Source: an uncultured bacterium (GTDB lineage: Bacteria > Bacillota > Clostridia > Christensenellales > QALW01). From it: DNA of 22,345 nucleotides. Position 1 is the stretch's first letter. Every line of letters begins with the position of its first letter. Of this stretch, positions 9,326-16,094 are shown piece after piece. The stretch is taken from assembly GCA_905214315.1 (NCBI GenBank), contig CAJMLN010000035.1, positions 1 to 22,345 on the forward strand, read 5' to 3'. The translations under genes were made by a program, and so were the position numbers. The notes under the pieces are model-generated. The model saw nothing but the letters and a program-made list of their open reading frames with translations. It was not told where the DNA came from and did no database searches.

Positions 9326-9357
9326 AACCTTGCCGGTATCTCTGTACCGCTTAAAAG
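9326..9357 (-). promoter_or_regulatory. PyrR-binding hairpin and antiterminator strand in pyr leader
   Basis: On the minus strand CGGTA-CAGAGA-TACCG (9349-9334) is a 5-bp stem closing the hexaloop CAGAGA, which matches the CNGNGA loop known for PyrR RNA sites. A lower stem CUUU/AAGG (9357-9354 with 9331-9328) is separated from it by an internal loop, also as in known sites. The 3' flank GCAAGGTT (9333-9326) is exactly complementary to the 5' arm of the downstream terminator, giving an antiterminator of 8 bp, or 10 with a G-U and one more G-C pair. UMP-loaded PyrR would stabilise the hairpin, free the terminator arm and stop transcription. PyrR itself must be encoded elsewhere. Confidence 0.85.
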
Positions 9358-9380
9358 ATCTGTTTTTAATTGTCGGTAAT

Positions 9381-9409
9381 ATCATATCACACCTTAGCCT
9401 TCAAGTCAA
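9381..9409 (-). promoter_or_regulatory. Sigma-A-type promoter of the pyr operon
   Basis: On the minus strand TTGACT (9409-9404), a 17-base spacer and TATGAT (9386-9381), with TG one base before the -10. Predicted start near 9374 gives a leader of about 140 nt, just long enough to contain the PyrR hairpin and the attenuator. Confidence 0.85.
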
Positions 9410-9655
9410 ATATTTCGTGCGCAAAATTACAGAATCATATTCCAAAGAATCTATGCTGTCCTATTTCTTTTTCATCAGGAACAAGTGTCTTTTTATTCAT
9501 TGGTCATAACGTATTTTTCAATATTATGCAAATATGCGCATTTATAGATATATAAACAAAATCCCTCTGTTCTCCCGTCCCTTTGTCCGGTGAATTAATA
9601 ATCTGTAAATATTATTTTTTTGCAGAGAAAAACAATAAACAAATTTTTTAATCTA
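9410..9655. other. AT-rich divergent spacer between pyr and MATE promoters
   Basis: No gene is visible here. On the minus strand TTGCAT (9531-9526), 17 bases and TATGAC (9508-9503) could be a second, upstream start for the pyr operon; the match is weak. The remaining sequence shows no convincing operator, repeat or structured RNA. Confidence 0.4.
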
Positions 9656-9664
9656 TGCTATAAT
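9656..9664 (+). promoter_or_regulatory. Extended -10 promoter of the MATE gene
   Basis: TGC-TATAAT forms an extended -10 at 9656-9664; no good -35 is seen 16-18 bases upstream. The expected start near 9671 leaves a leader of about 25 nt, too short for a riboswitch such as the guanidine-IV class found before some clostridial MATE genes. Confidence 0.65.
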
Positions 9665-9696
9665 AAACGAGATTTTGTCAAAAGAGAGGACCCGCC

Positions 9697-11181
9697 ATGA
9701 AAAAGGAAAACAAAATGGGAACCGAGCCCATAGCCAAACTCGTTATTACCATGTCGCTGCCCATCATGCTTTCGATGCTGGTGCAGGCAATGTATAATAT
9801 AGTAGACAGTATTTTTGTAAGCAATTTTGACACCAACGCGCTTTCAGCCGTTTCAGCAGCCTTTTCCGCCCAGAACCTGATGATCGGTATCGCCACGGGT
9901 ACCGGTGTAGGCGTGAATGCACTGCTCTCACGCGCTATCGGCGCAAAGGACCATAAGCTGGCGCAAAAATATGCCGTAAACGGTGTGTTTTTTTCCTTTG
10001 TGGGATATAGTATCCCCCTTCTGTTCGGCCTGTTCGCTTCCAAACTATATATGCAGTGCGTTGTAGACGCCAACGATCCCAACGCAACGGCCATCATTGA
10101 ATACGGCAGGCAGTATCTCACCGTAGTATGCTGCTGGTCCTTCGGCCTGTACGGCGAAATTATCTTTGAACGGCTGATGCAGTCCACCGGACGCACGCTC
10201 CTTACCATGTTTACCCAGGGCCTCGGCGCGATTGTCAATATCGTTTTGGATCCGATCTTTATCTTTAAAAAGGGCGAGGGAATTTTCGGCATGGGCGTCT
10301 TCGGCATGGGCGCCGAGGGCGCGGCCATCGCCACGGTAATCGGCCAATGCGCGGGCTTTGTACTGGGAATCATCCTTAACCATCATTACAATAAAGAAAT
10401 CAAGCTGTCGTTCAGGGGCTTCCGTCCGGATTTTAAAATTGCCAAAAGTATTTACGCCATCGGCGTTCCCTCTATTATCATGGTGGCCATCGGCTCTGTG
10501 ATGTTCTACTTAATGCTGTTTATCATCAAGCTTTTCACAGCCTCCCCTACACCGATACAAACGGTATTCGGCGTATATTTCAAGCTCAACAGCTTTGTAT
10601 TTATGCCCATCTTCGGCCTGAACAACGGCGTGATTCCCATTATTGCGTTCAACTACGGCGCCCGCCGCCGAAAGCGCATGATGCAGGCCGTAAAATGCTC
10701 CGCCGTTTTTGCCTCGGCCCTGATGCTGATCGGATTCATCATCTTTATGGCCTTTCCGGGGCAGCTGCTTTCCATCTTCAGCGTTACGCCGGATATGATC
10801 CAAATCGGTACCTTTGCCCTTAGGATCATTTCCATCAGCTTTATCTTTGCCGGCATCAGCATTGTGCTGGGCTCGGTATTCCAGGCGTTAGGCCACGGCA
10901 CGCTCTCAATGATCGTTTCCATCGTCCGGCAGCTGGTAGTCCTGCTTCCGGCCGCTCTGGTCCTGTGTTTGATCGGCCGCAGCGTGGGCAACGACAATCT
11001 GCTGTGGTTTTCCTACCCCGTTGCGGAAACGGCCTCTTTGCTGGTAAGTCTCTTCCTGTTCCGGCGAATTTATAAAAACCAGATTTCTCTAATTCCGGAA
11101 AACGGAGACGCTCCGGAGGATATATCGGAAATTTCCGAAATTTCGCCCGAGCTCTCTGCCGATATGCTTCCTTCAGGGTAA
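9697..11181 (+). CDS. MATE-family multidrug/cation antiporter
   Basis: An integral membrane exporter that would use a Na+ or H+ gradient to expel drugs, organic cations or metabolites. The 494-residue protein begins with the typical MATE N-terminus (P-I-A-K-L-V-I-T-M-S-L-P-I-M, then Y-N-I-V-D-S-I-F-V) and has about twelve hydrophobic segments in two related halves. The second half opens near residue 248 with AKSIYAIGVPSIIM. It looks closest to the MepA/DinF branch. AGAGAGGA precedes ATG 9697. The last ~25 residues form an acidic tail with EIS repeats (EDISEISEISPEL). It is transcribed away from pyrC by its own promoter. The substrate cannot be read from sequence. Confidence 0.93.
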   Translation: MKKENKMGTEPIAKLVITMSLPIMLSMLVQAMYNIVDSIFVSNFDTNALSAVSAAFSAQNLMIGIATGTGVGVNALLSRAIGAKDHKLAQKYAVNGVFFSFVGYSIPLLFGLFASKLYMQCVVDANDPNATAIIEYGRQYLTVVCCWSFGLYGEIIFERLMQSTGRTLLTMFTQGLGAIVNIVLDPIFIFKKGEGIFGMGVFGMGAEGAAIATVIGQCAGFVLGIILNHHYNKEIKLSFRGFRPDFKIAKSIYAIGVPSIIMVAIGSVMFYLMLFIIKLFTASPTPIQTVFGVYFKLNSFVFMPIFGLNNGVIPIIAFNYGARRRKRMMQAVKCSAVFASALMLIGFIIFMAFPGQLLSIFSVTPDMIQIGTFALRIISISFIFAGISIVLGSVFQALGHGTLSMIVSIVRQLVVLLPAALVLCLIGRSVGNDNLLWFSYPVAETASLLVSLFLFRRIYKNQISLIPENGDAPEDISEISEISPELSADMLPSG

Positions 11182-11233
11182 TTTTGATAAATAAACTTGT
11201 GCAGAATAACCATAGGCTTTTTTCACTCCCTTG

Positions 11234-11242
11234 TGCTATAAT
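11234..11242 (+). promoter_or_regulatory. Extended -10 promoter of the CarD-like gene
   Basis: TGC-TATAAT at 11234-11242, identical in form to the MATE promoter, without a clear -35. The predicted start near 11249-11252 falls directly before the leader hairpin. Confidence 0.65.
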
Positions 11243-11252
11243 AAAAATATAC

Positions 11253-11310
11253 AACGTGCAGTTTGCATACGCGGAACGTAAGTCCTGTTGCAGCCGCACG
11301 TTTTTCTTTT
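11253..11310 (+). promoter_or_regulatory. Structured leader with terminator-like end before CarD-like gene
   Basis: AACGTGC (11253-11259) pairs with GCACGTT (11296-11302) over a 36-nt internal segment, and the 3' arm runs into TTTTTCTTTT (11301-11310). The internal segment can itself fold weakly (GGA 11273-11275 with TCC 11283-11285, CTG with CAG at 11285-11293). As it starts at the predicted transcription start and ends before the ribosome site, it could work as an attenuator or release a ~60-nt RNA. I do not recognise a known riboswitch class. Confidence 0.55.
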
Positions 11311-11326
11311 AAAAGAGGGTGTTATT

Positions 11327-11863
11327 TTGTACAAAATAAACGATACTGTGCTCTATAATACAAGAGGAGTTTGCCGGATTTCAGATATTGCCGAGCAGTG
11401 TATATCAGGTCAAAACCTAATGTGTTATGTGCTGCATCCTTTGTTCGGCGAATCCTTTTCCATTGCAATTCCCGTAGACAATAAAGCTTTAACAGATAAA
11501 ATGCGCAAAATCCTTTCAGAAAAAGAGATTTATGCTATGATCGATTCGGTAACGGAAAAGGATACGCCCTGGATTGAAAACGATAAAGAGCGACAGCAGG
11601 TATTTCACAGCATTCTGTCCTCCGGCGATCGTCTGCAAATTATGCGTCTGATCCGAACGATTTATCTGCATCAAAAATCCCTGCACCATACCAATAAGAA
11701 ACTGCACCTTGCCGACGAACGGATCATGAAGGAAGCCGAAGCGATGCTCTATGATGAATTTGCTTACGTATTAAACCTTCGGCCAGAACAGGTCATAGAT
11801 TTTATTGCCCGGCGAATCCAGATAAAAGAAGAGAGCAAAAATGCCTCTGCCTGTAAAAAATAA
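11327..11863 (+). CDS. CarD/CdnL-like RNA-polymerase-binding regulator
   Basis: CarD-family proteins bind the RNA polymerase beta subunit through an N-terminal Tudor-like domain and affect open-complex stability. The N-terminus YKINDTVLYNTRGVCRI matches the opening strands of that domain (compare the YKIGDxVxYPxHGVGxI type). The rest, about residues 60-170, is helical and charged, as in the family's C-terminal domain, with DRLQIMRLIRTIY matching its conserved helix. I use TTG at 11327 as start: GAGGGTG lies about 7 bases upstream and the protein then starts directly with the domain (178 residues). ATG at 11288 lies within the leader hairpin and has no ribosome site. It diverges from canonical CarD, so its exact target genes are unknown. 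Confidence 0.85.
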   Translation: MYKINDTVLYNTRGVCRISDIAEQCISGQNLMCYVLHPLFGESFSIAIPVDNKALTDKMRKILSEKEIYAMIDSVTEKDTPWIENDKERQQVFHSILSSGDRLQIMRLIRTIYLHQKSLHHTNKKLHLADERIMKEAEAMLYDEFAYVLNLRPEQVIDFIARRIQIKEESKNASACKK

Positions 11864-11876
11864 AATCTATTTTTAA

Positions 11877-11903
11877 GAGGAATCCGTCGTACAGCGGCTC
11901 CTC
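11877..11903. terminator. Possible hairpin between convergent genes
   Basis: GAGGA (11877-11881) pairs with TCCTC (11899-11903), and inner CCG/CGG can add pairs. Neither side has a clean T-run, so this is only a weak candidate terminator for the CarD-like gene and the convergent phosphoesterase gene. Confidence 0.3.
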
Positions 11904-11923
11904 CTAAAGCATTTGAATTCCGT

Positions 11924-12805
11924 CTATTTTTCCGGAACAATATCAATAATCACCAGTTCGGGACGGTTAAAAATTCGCGGTACTTTTGTAGATTCCCTGG
12001 CCAACCCGCGGCTTACAATCATAGACGTATCTTCAAAAAAATACTGTCCACCGGCATATCGGGGAAACCAGCCCTCTCCCGGCGAAAAAACGCCGTTGAG
12101 GATTCCCGGAATACGCCACTGCCCGCCATGAGCATGTCCTGAGAGAACCAAATCAAAAGGATATTGCAAATAAACGGCAATTTCTTCGGGCCGGTGGGCA
12201 AGCAAAACAGTAAAAAAGCCGTTTTCCCCAAAAACACGCAAGTTCTCCAGCTGTCTTTGCATGAAATCTTTTTCTCCGGTATAATCTCCAGCCTCAGGAT
12301 CATCAATTCCGCAAATATTCATCAAATTACCGTTGCATGCAACCGTTTGCCCATCGCCCTGCAGCACCGTCACATCATAGGCGGAAAGCAATGCAAAGAT
12401 CTCTTTTACATCATCGCTCCAGTATTCATGATTTCCAGTAACGTAAAAACAAGGATAGTTCTTTGTAATCGTCTTCAGCAAGACCTCAGTATTATCATGG
12501 GGCAGGGCGTCATCAAAAATATCCCCGCCCAGCAGAACCGCATCGGGCTTTTGTATTTCTATTGCCTCAATCAGCTCGCGCATTCCTGTGCCGTAAGCAC
12601 AGGAATGCAGATCGGAAAGAAACGCCAATCGTACGGTACCTTTTATTTTATCAGTTTCCACCGTATAAAAAACAGTACTTAACCGGATATCAAATGCAAA
12701 GCATATCAGAATCCCCATTAAAATAAACAGTAAGATAAATGCTGTTATCTTTTTATATCTTATCCGCTGTTTGCCTCGCTGAAAACCCGCATGAGCATTC
12801 TCCAT
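11924..12805 (-). CDS. Membrane-anchored calcineurin-like metallophosphoesterase
   Basis: A two-metal phosphoesterase of the YkuE/YaeI-like group, some of which act on lipid-linked phosphates such as UDP-diacylglucosamine; the substrate here is not known. Residues about 18-38 form one N-terminal transmembrane segment (ITAFILLFILMGILICFAF). The catalytic motifs follow in order: FLSDLHS, LGGDIFDD, VTGNHEYW, LLAHRPEE and SGHAHGGQWR. All expected metal ligands are present in 293 residues. ATG 12805 lies inside the upstream DUF1292 gene (46-base overlap) with GAGGA directly adjacent, which is poor spacing, but no better in-frame start precedes the membrane helix. Confidence 0.9.
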   Translation of the reverse strand: MENAHAGFQRGKQRIRYKKITAFILLFILMGILICFAFDIRLSTVFYTVETDKIKGTVRLAFLSDLHSCAYGTGMRELIEAIEIQKPDAVLLGGDIFDDALPHDNTEVLLKTITKNYPCFYVTGNHEYWSDDVKEIFALLSAYDVTVLQGDGQTVACNGNLMNICGIDDPEAGDYTGEKDFMQRQLENLRVFGENGFFTVLLAHRPEEIAVYLQYPFDLVLSGHAHGGQWRIPGILNGVFSPGEGWFPRYAGGQYFFEDTSMIVSRGLARESTKVPRIFNRPELVIIDIVPEK

Positions 12806-13023
12806 TCCTCATCATCCTCTATTTCCGTCAACGTAAGGGTTTCCTCCCCCGGCTGATACACAGATGCATACACATTAAACTCTCCCTTTTTATTTTTAAC
12901 ATCGTCAGTATAAAAAATATAATCCCTGCCAAAATCATCGCTATGGTAGGAAAACAAGCCGCGGCATTTTATTTTTTTACCGCCGCCGTTATCCACAAAA
13001 AAATAATCTTTCTGCTCAGGCAT
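12760..13023 (-). CDS. DUF1292 family protein
   Basis: An 87-residue soluble acidic protein without assigned function. The pattern fits the Firmicutes DUF1292 family: an aromatic opening strand (DYFFVDNGG), then GRDYIFYTDD, a strand with NVYASVYQPGE, and the closing DDEEWRMLMRVF. ATG 13023 is preferred because GAGGA lies about 7 bases upstream; a GTG one codon earlier is possible. It has its own promoter and precedes the phosphoesterase gene with a 46-base overlap, suggesting a two-gene transcript. In many genomes DUF1292 genes sit near yrrK/yqgF-type housekeeping genes, so this location is different. Confidence 0.82.
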   Translation of the reverse strand: MPEQKDYFFVDNGGGKKIKCRGLFSYHSDDFGRDYIFYTDDVKNKKGEFNVYASVYQPGEETLTLTEIEDDEEWRMLMRVFSEANSG

Positions 13024-13069
13024 CACTATTCCTCATTTCCGTTGTATATCCGCCTATATTTTTATATTT

Positions 13070-13098
13070 ATTATAACGGAAAATCAAAAAAATAGCAA
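13070..13098 (-). promoter_or_regulatory. Promoter of the DUF1292-phosphoesterase pair
   Basis: Minus-strand TTGCTA (13098-13093), 17 bases and a perfect TATAAT (13075-13070), about 47 bases upstream of ATG 13023. Confidence 0.75.
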
Positions 13099-13114
13099 CG
13101 GGCATCCTTAAATA

Positions 13115-13142
13115 GAAAAAGCCGGGACTACCACTTCCCGGC
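13115..13142 (-). terminator. Intrinsic terminator of the ROK-SIS-GH2 operon
   Basis: On the minus strand GCCGGGA (13142-13136), an 8-nt loop and TCCCGGC (13127-13121) form a 7-bp GC-rich stem followed by TTTTTC. It lies 8 bases after the GH2 stop codon. Confidence 0.88.
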
Positions 13143-13149
13143 ATATACA

Positions 13150-15477
13150 TTAAAACCCTTCTAATTCTTCAAAAAATCCTGCTTTTTTCATAAACAATAT
13201 ATAATCCTCAAAACGCAGTCCCTCCTCCATTTGGGAAATAAAGTGGTTGCAGCCGCGGCCTGCGGCACCGTTCCATTGTATTAAATAAAATGCCTTCTGT
13301 TCCGGCAGCGTACCGATGGATCTGCTTTCATTCGGGGGAACTCTGCAGCTGCCTGAAAGCAGCACACGATCGCTTAAAACCTCCCGTACGCTATATTCCA
13401 CCGCAGCCGTCTGCTGCGTATCATTTACTGCAAACAGCGGAACTGTTCCGCCCTCAGGCTCTCCGCACAGCAGACAAAACGGCTGCTGTGAACGCTTGAT
13501 ATAATGATATGCCAGCTTTTTGCGGCCATACCAGTCTACCACGGCATCGGAGATCTGCGGCCAGCCGTCAATCACATTCCACCACAGGATTCCCGTGCGG
13601 TACCCCCTTTCTGCGCGGAATTTTTCTATAAAGAACTTAACCGCCTCTGCCTGAGAGATCTGGCTTTGCAGGGCAAAATCGGAAAGGGCTTCGGCCGCTG
13701 CACCGAAAAGCCGCTCTACCTGCCGAATCATCAGGGGAATCCGATAAGCAAAGGACGCCTGTGGATTCCCTTCAGGATTCGATGCATGCAGCAGCCACTG
13801 GGGATCCTCGCATCGCTTGCCGTCGCCCATATTTTTCAAATTTTCAGGTGAGAGGAACTGCTTCAGCGTTTCCGGCGCGGGACAGCCGTGATAGCCGGTT
13901 TCCGAGGCAAAATGGCATACCGAATTTTTATAGTAATCTCCTTTAAAAAAGTCCCGCGGCCCCCAGAGATGATCCTCTGCTAAAGGTTTGCCGCTGCTCG
14001 CGGCCGTTTCATCCATATACGGCGAGCTGGGCAAATACGGACGAGTATCATCAAACATTTTTATAATATGCGGCAGGAGTCCGCGCGTCAATAAATTTTT
14101 ATTCGGATCCCCTTGATGTACCGTTTTCCCGTTACATACGATTCGGTTCAGCGCAAACTGATCGCATTCATTATCTCCCGACCACAACGCCAGACTGGCA
14201 TGGTTCCGCAGGCGACGCACTATTTCCTCCGCCTCCTGCGCAAGCAGGCGCATAAAGCGTTCATCCTGCGGATAAGCGGCACAAGCCATTGCAAAATCCT
14301 GCCAAACAAGAATACCGTGCGCATCGCAGAAATCAAAAAATTCCTCATGGGCATACACGTTACCGCCCCAGCAGCGAATCATATTGCAGCCCAAATCCTG
14401 CGCCAAAGCAAGACCGCGGGGCGTATATTCCTCATGCCGCGCGGGGAACGCGTCCACCGGCACCCAGTTCGTACCTAGAACAAAGATTTTTTTACCGTTA
14501 ACAAGGAACTCAAAACGTCCGTCCTTTCCAGCCAAAGAAGTGCGCTCCAGCGCCACGGTACGGATGCCGGATGCGAACGTCCGCACATCACACACATTTC
14601 CGCGGAAAAACAAGGTAACCTTCACCTGATACAAATTCGGCTCCCCATAGTTCTTCGGCCACCAAAGCTGAACGTCCTCGGCCCGGATATCCAAAATTGC
14701 CGCACTGCCAAAGAGCTTCCGCTGTACAAAAAAGGAAGCCTCGCCGCATTTTCCCTCTACGGTAACGGTAAAATCCTGCCAAAAATCCTCATCCGTCCGC
14801 ACCCGCAGAAAGCATCTCAAATCCGCATGATTTTCCAAAATACCAGCCGTCCATAAAAAAGCCTCTTCGATGCGGCTTTTGGGCTTATATACCACCTTAA
14901 CCGGCCTCCACAAGCCGGCGGATACCGTGCGCGGCATAATATCCCACCCATACATATACGGCGCTTTGCGCATGGCCACGGAATCCATATTATACCGCAT
15001 GCTTCGGCAGTACGGCGGTATTTTCAGCTGCCGCGCATAAACGCCCGCCGGAATGATATGTACAACTGCCTCATGCTCGCCCGGCGCCATGCCATCTAAA
15101 GCAAATTCATAGGGAATCAGCATATTTTCCGTTTTTCCCAAAAGCACACCGTCTACAAAAATTTCCGCCGCGGTATCCACGCCTTCAAAGCGCAGAAAAA
15201 CGTCATCCTCGCTCTCTTCTATAACAAACCGACTAAAATACCACATGTGCGTGCTTTCCAGCCGCTGCGCCTCTAAAATATTTTCGCCAAAATATAAATC
15301 CTCTAACCTTCCGGCGCGCATCAGATCCAGTTCCATGCAGCCGGGAACGGCCGCATCCAAAATGGTATAACCGCCTGCACGAATTTCCGCTTCGCACACG
15401 GGGGCAAAATGATTTTTTATCACCTGACTGTGCGGCACAAACGCCGCCTGCCAAGCAGAAAGCACCGTTTCTTTCAT
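13150..15477 (-). CDS. Glycoside hydrolase family 2, beta-mannosidase-like
   Basis: A retaining exo-glycosidase expected to remove terminal beta-mannosyl (or related) residues from an imported oligosaccharide. The 775-residue protein has an N-terminal jelly-roll (about 10-190) with the family segment KAPYMYGWDIMPRTVSAGLWRPV (171-193). Ig-like domains (about 195-310) and a TIM barrel (from about 320) follow. In the barrel MIRCWGGNVY (366-375) leads to the acid/base in LWSGDNE (Glu437) and the probable nucleophile in FASETGYHG (Glu526). No signal peptide is present, so it is cytoplasmic. ATG 15477 has GGAGGA 8 bases upstream and overlaps the isomerase stop as ATGA. Exo-beta-glucosaminidase and other GH2 specificities cannot be excluded. 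Confidence 0.87.
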   Translation of the reverse strand: MKETVLSAWQAAFVPHSQVIKNHFAPVCEAEIRAGGYTILDAAVPGCMELDLMRAGRLEDLYFGENILEAQRLESTHMWYFSRFVIEESEDDVFLRFEGVDTAAEIFVDGVLLGKTENMLIPYEFALDGMAPGEHEAVVHIIPAGVYARQLKIPPYCRSMRYNMDSVAMRKAPYMYGWDIMPRTVSAGLWRPVKVVYKPKSRIEEAFLWTAGILENHADLRCFLRVRTDEDFWQDFTVTVEGKCGEASFFVQRKLFGSAAILDIRAEDVQLWWPKNYGEPNLYQVKVTLFFRGNVCDVRTFASGIRTVALERTSLAGKDGRFEFLVNGKKIFVLGTNWVPVDAFPARHEEYTPRGLALAQDLGCNMIRCWGGNVYAHEEFFDFCDAHGILVWQDFAMACAAYPQDERFMRLLAQEAEEIVRRLRNHASLALWSGDNECDQFALNRIVCNGKTVHQGDPNKNLLTRGLLPHIIKMFDDTRPYLPSSPYMDETAASSGKPLAEDHLWGPRDFFKGDYYKNSVCHFASETGYHGCPAPETLKQFLSPENLKNMGDGKRCEDPQWLLHASNPEGNPQASFAYRIPLMIRQVERLFGAAAEALSDFALQSQISQAEAVKFFIEKFRAERGYRTGILWWNVIDGWPQISDAVVDWYGRKKLAYHYIKRSQQPFCLLCGEPEGGTVPLFAVNDTQQTAAVEYSVREVLSDRVLLSGSCRVPPNESRSIGTLPEQKAFYLIQWNGAAGRGCNHFISQMEEGLRFEDYILFMKKAGFFEELEGF

Positions 15478-16094
15478 TTCTCTTCTCCTCCAAAAAGCTC
15501 TTCCTCGCACTGGGCGCAAAGGGCGTGATACACCGGCAGGTGCAATTCCTGTATTTTATAGGTTTCCGCCTCCGGCACCCGTATACAGCAATCACACAAC
15601 GAGGCCAGTTCGCCGCCGCTTTGGCCGCAGAGGGCAACCGTGCGCATCCCTATGGCCCGGGCCGTTTTTGCCGCGGCGCACACATTTTGCGCATTGCCGG
15701 AAGTAGAAATCCCCACAAACACATCATTTTTATTTCCTAATGCAAATACCAGCTGCGCATAGGAAAGGGACGCGTCCACATCGTTGGAAAACGCGGTCAG
15801 CGCCGCATCCAGGGCGGGCAGCGGAACCGCCGGTATTCCCCGCTGCAGCCGGGAGCGAATTTCCTCCTCCAATTCCGGCACATCTTCCTTGCGCACCGGG
15901 CGTTTTTGCAAAAAGCCTTTTAACAGCTCACCGGAAATATGCGCGCAGTCCGCCGCACTGCCGCCGTTGCCGCAAAGCAATATTTTTCCGCCGCAGCGCG
16001 CCGCTTTTATCAAAATTTCCGCCGCAGTCTCCATATCGGCCCGGCAAGCATTCAGGCCGGGATATCGCGCAATAACTTCATCTATTTTTTTCAT
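15474..16094 (-). CDS. GmhA-type phosphoheptose isomerase (SIS domain)
   Basis: A sugar-phosphate isomerase of the SIS fold. Against E. coli GmhA as I remember it, the catalytic and metal-site residues are kept: His52 and Glu56 in CGNGGSAADCAHISGEL (H-x3-E), and Gln182 and His190 in YKIQELHLPVYH (Q-x7-H). The phosphate loop is GISTSGNAQNV at 128-138. GmhA converts sedoheptulose 7-phosphate to D-glycero-D-manno-heptose 7-phosphate. An insertion of about 17 residues after QKRPV (67-85) separates it from the enterobacterial enzyme. The 206-residue product starts at ATG 16094, 6 bases from AAGG; ATG 16097 is possible. Its location between a kinase and a glycosidase, and not in an envelope cluster, suggests a catabolic role. 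Confidence 0.82.
   Translation of the reverse strand: MKKIDEVIARYPGLNACRADMETAAEILIKAARCGGKILLCGNGGSAADCAHISGELLKGFLQKRPVRKEDVPELEEEIRSRLQRGIPAVPLPALDAALTAFSNDVDASLSYAQLVFALGNKNDVFVGISTSGNAQNVCAAAKTARAIGMRTVALCGQSGGELASLCDCCIRVPEAETYKIQELHLPVYHALCAQCEEELFGGEEK

Noticed and set aside
9503..9531. Second minus-strand promoter upstream of pyr
   Set aside because: TTGCAT-N17-TATGAC is a fair match but in AT-rich DNA and weaker than the promoter at 9381-9409; kept only as a remark on the spacer.
9656..9696. Guanidine-type riboswitch before the MATE gene
   Set aside because: The likely transcript start leaves only about 25 nt of leader, and no hairpin or terminator is visible there.
11288..11326. 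ATG start for the CarD-like protein inside the leader hairpin
   Set aside because: No ribosome site, and 13 extra residues before the conserved domain; TTG 11327 has proper spacing.
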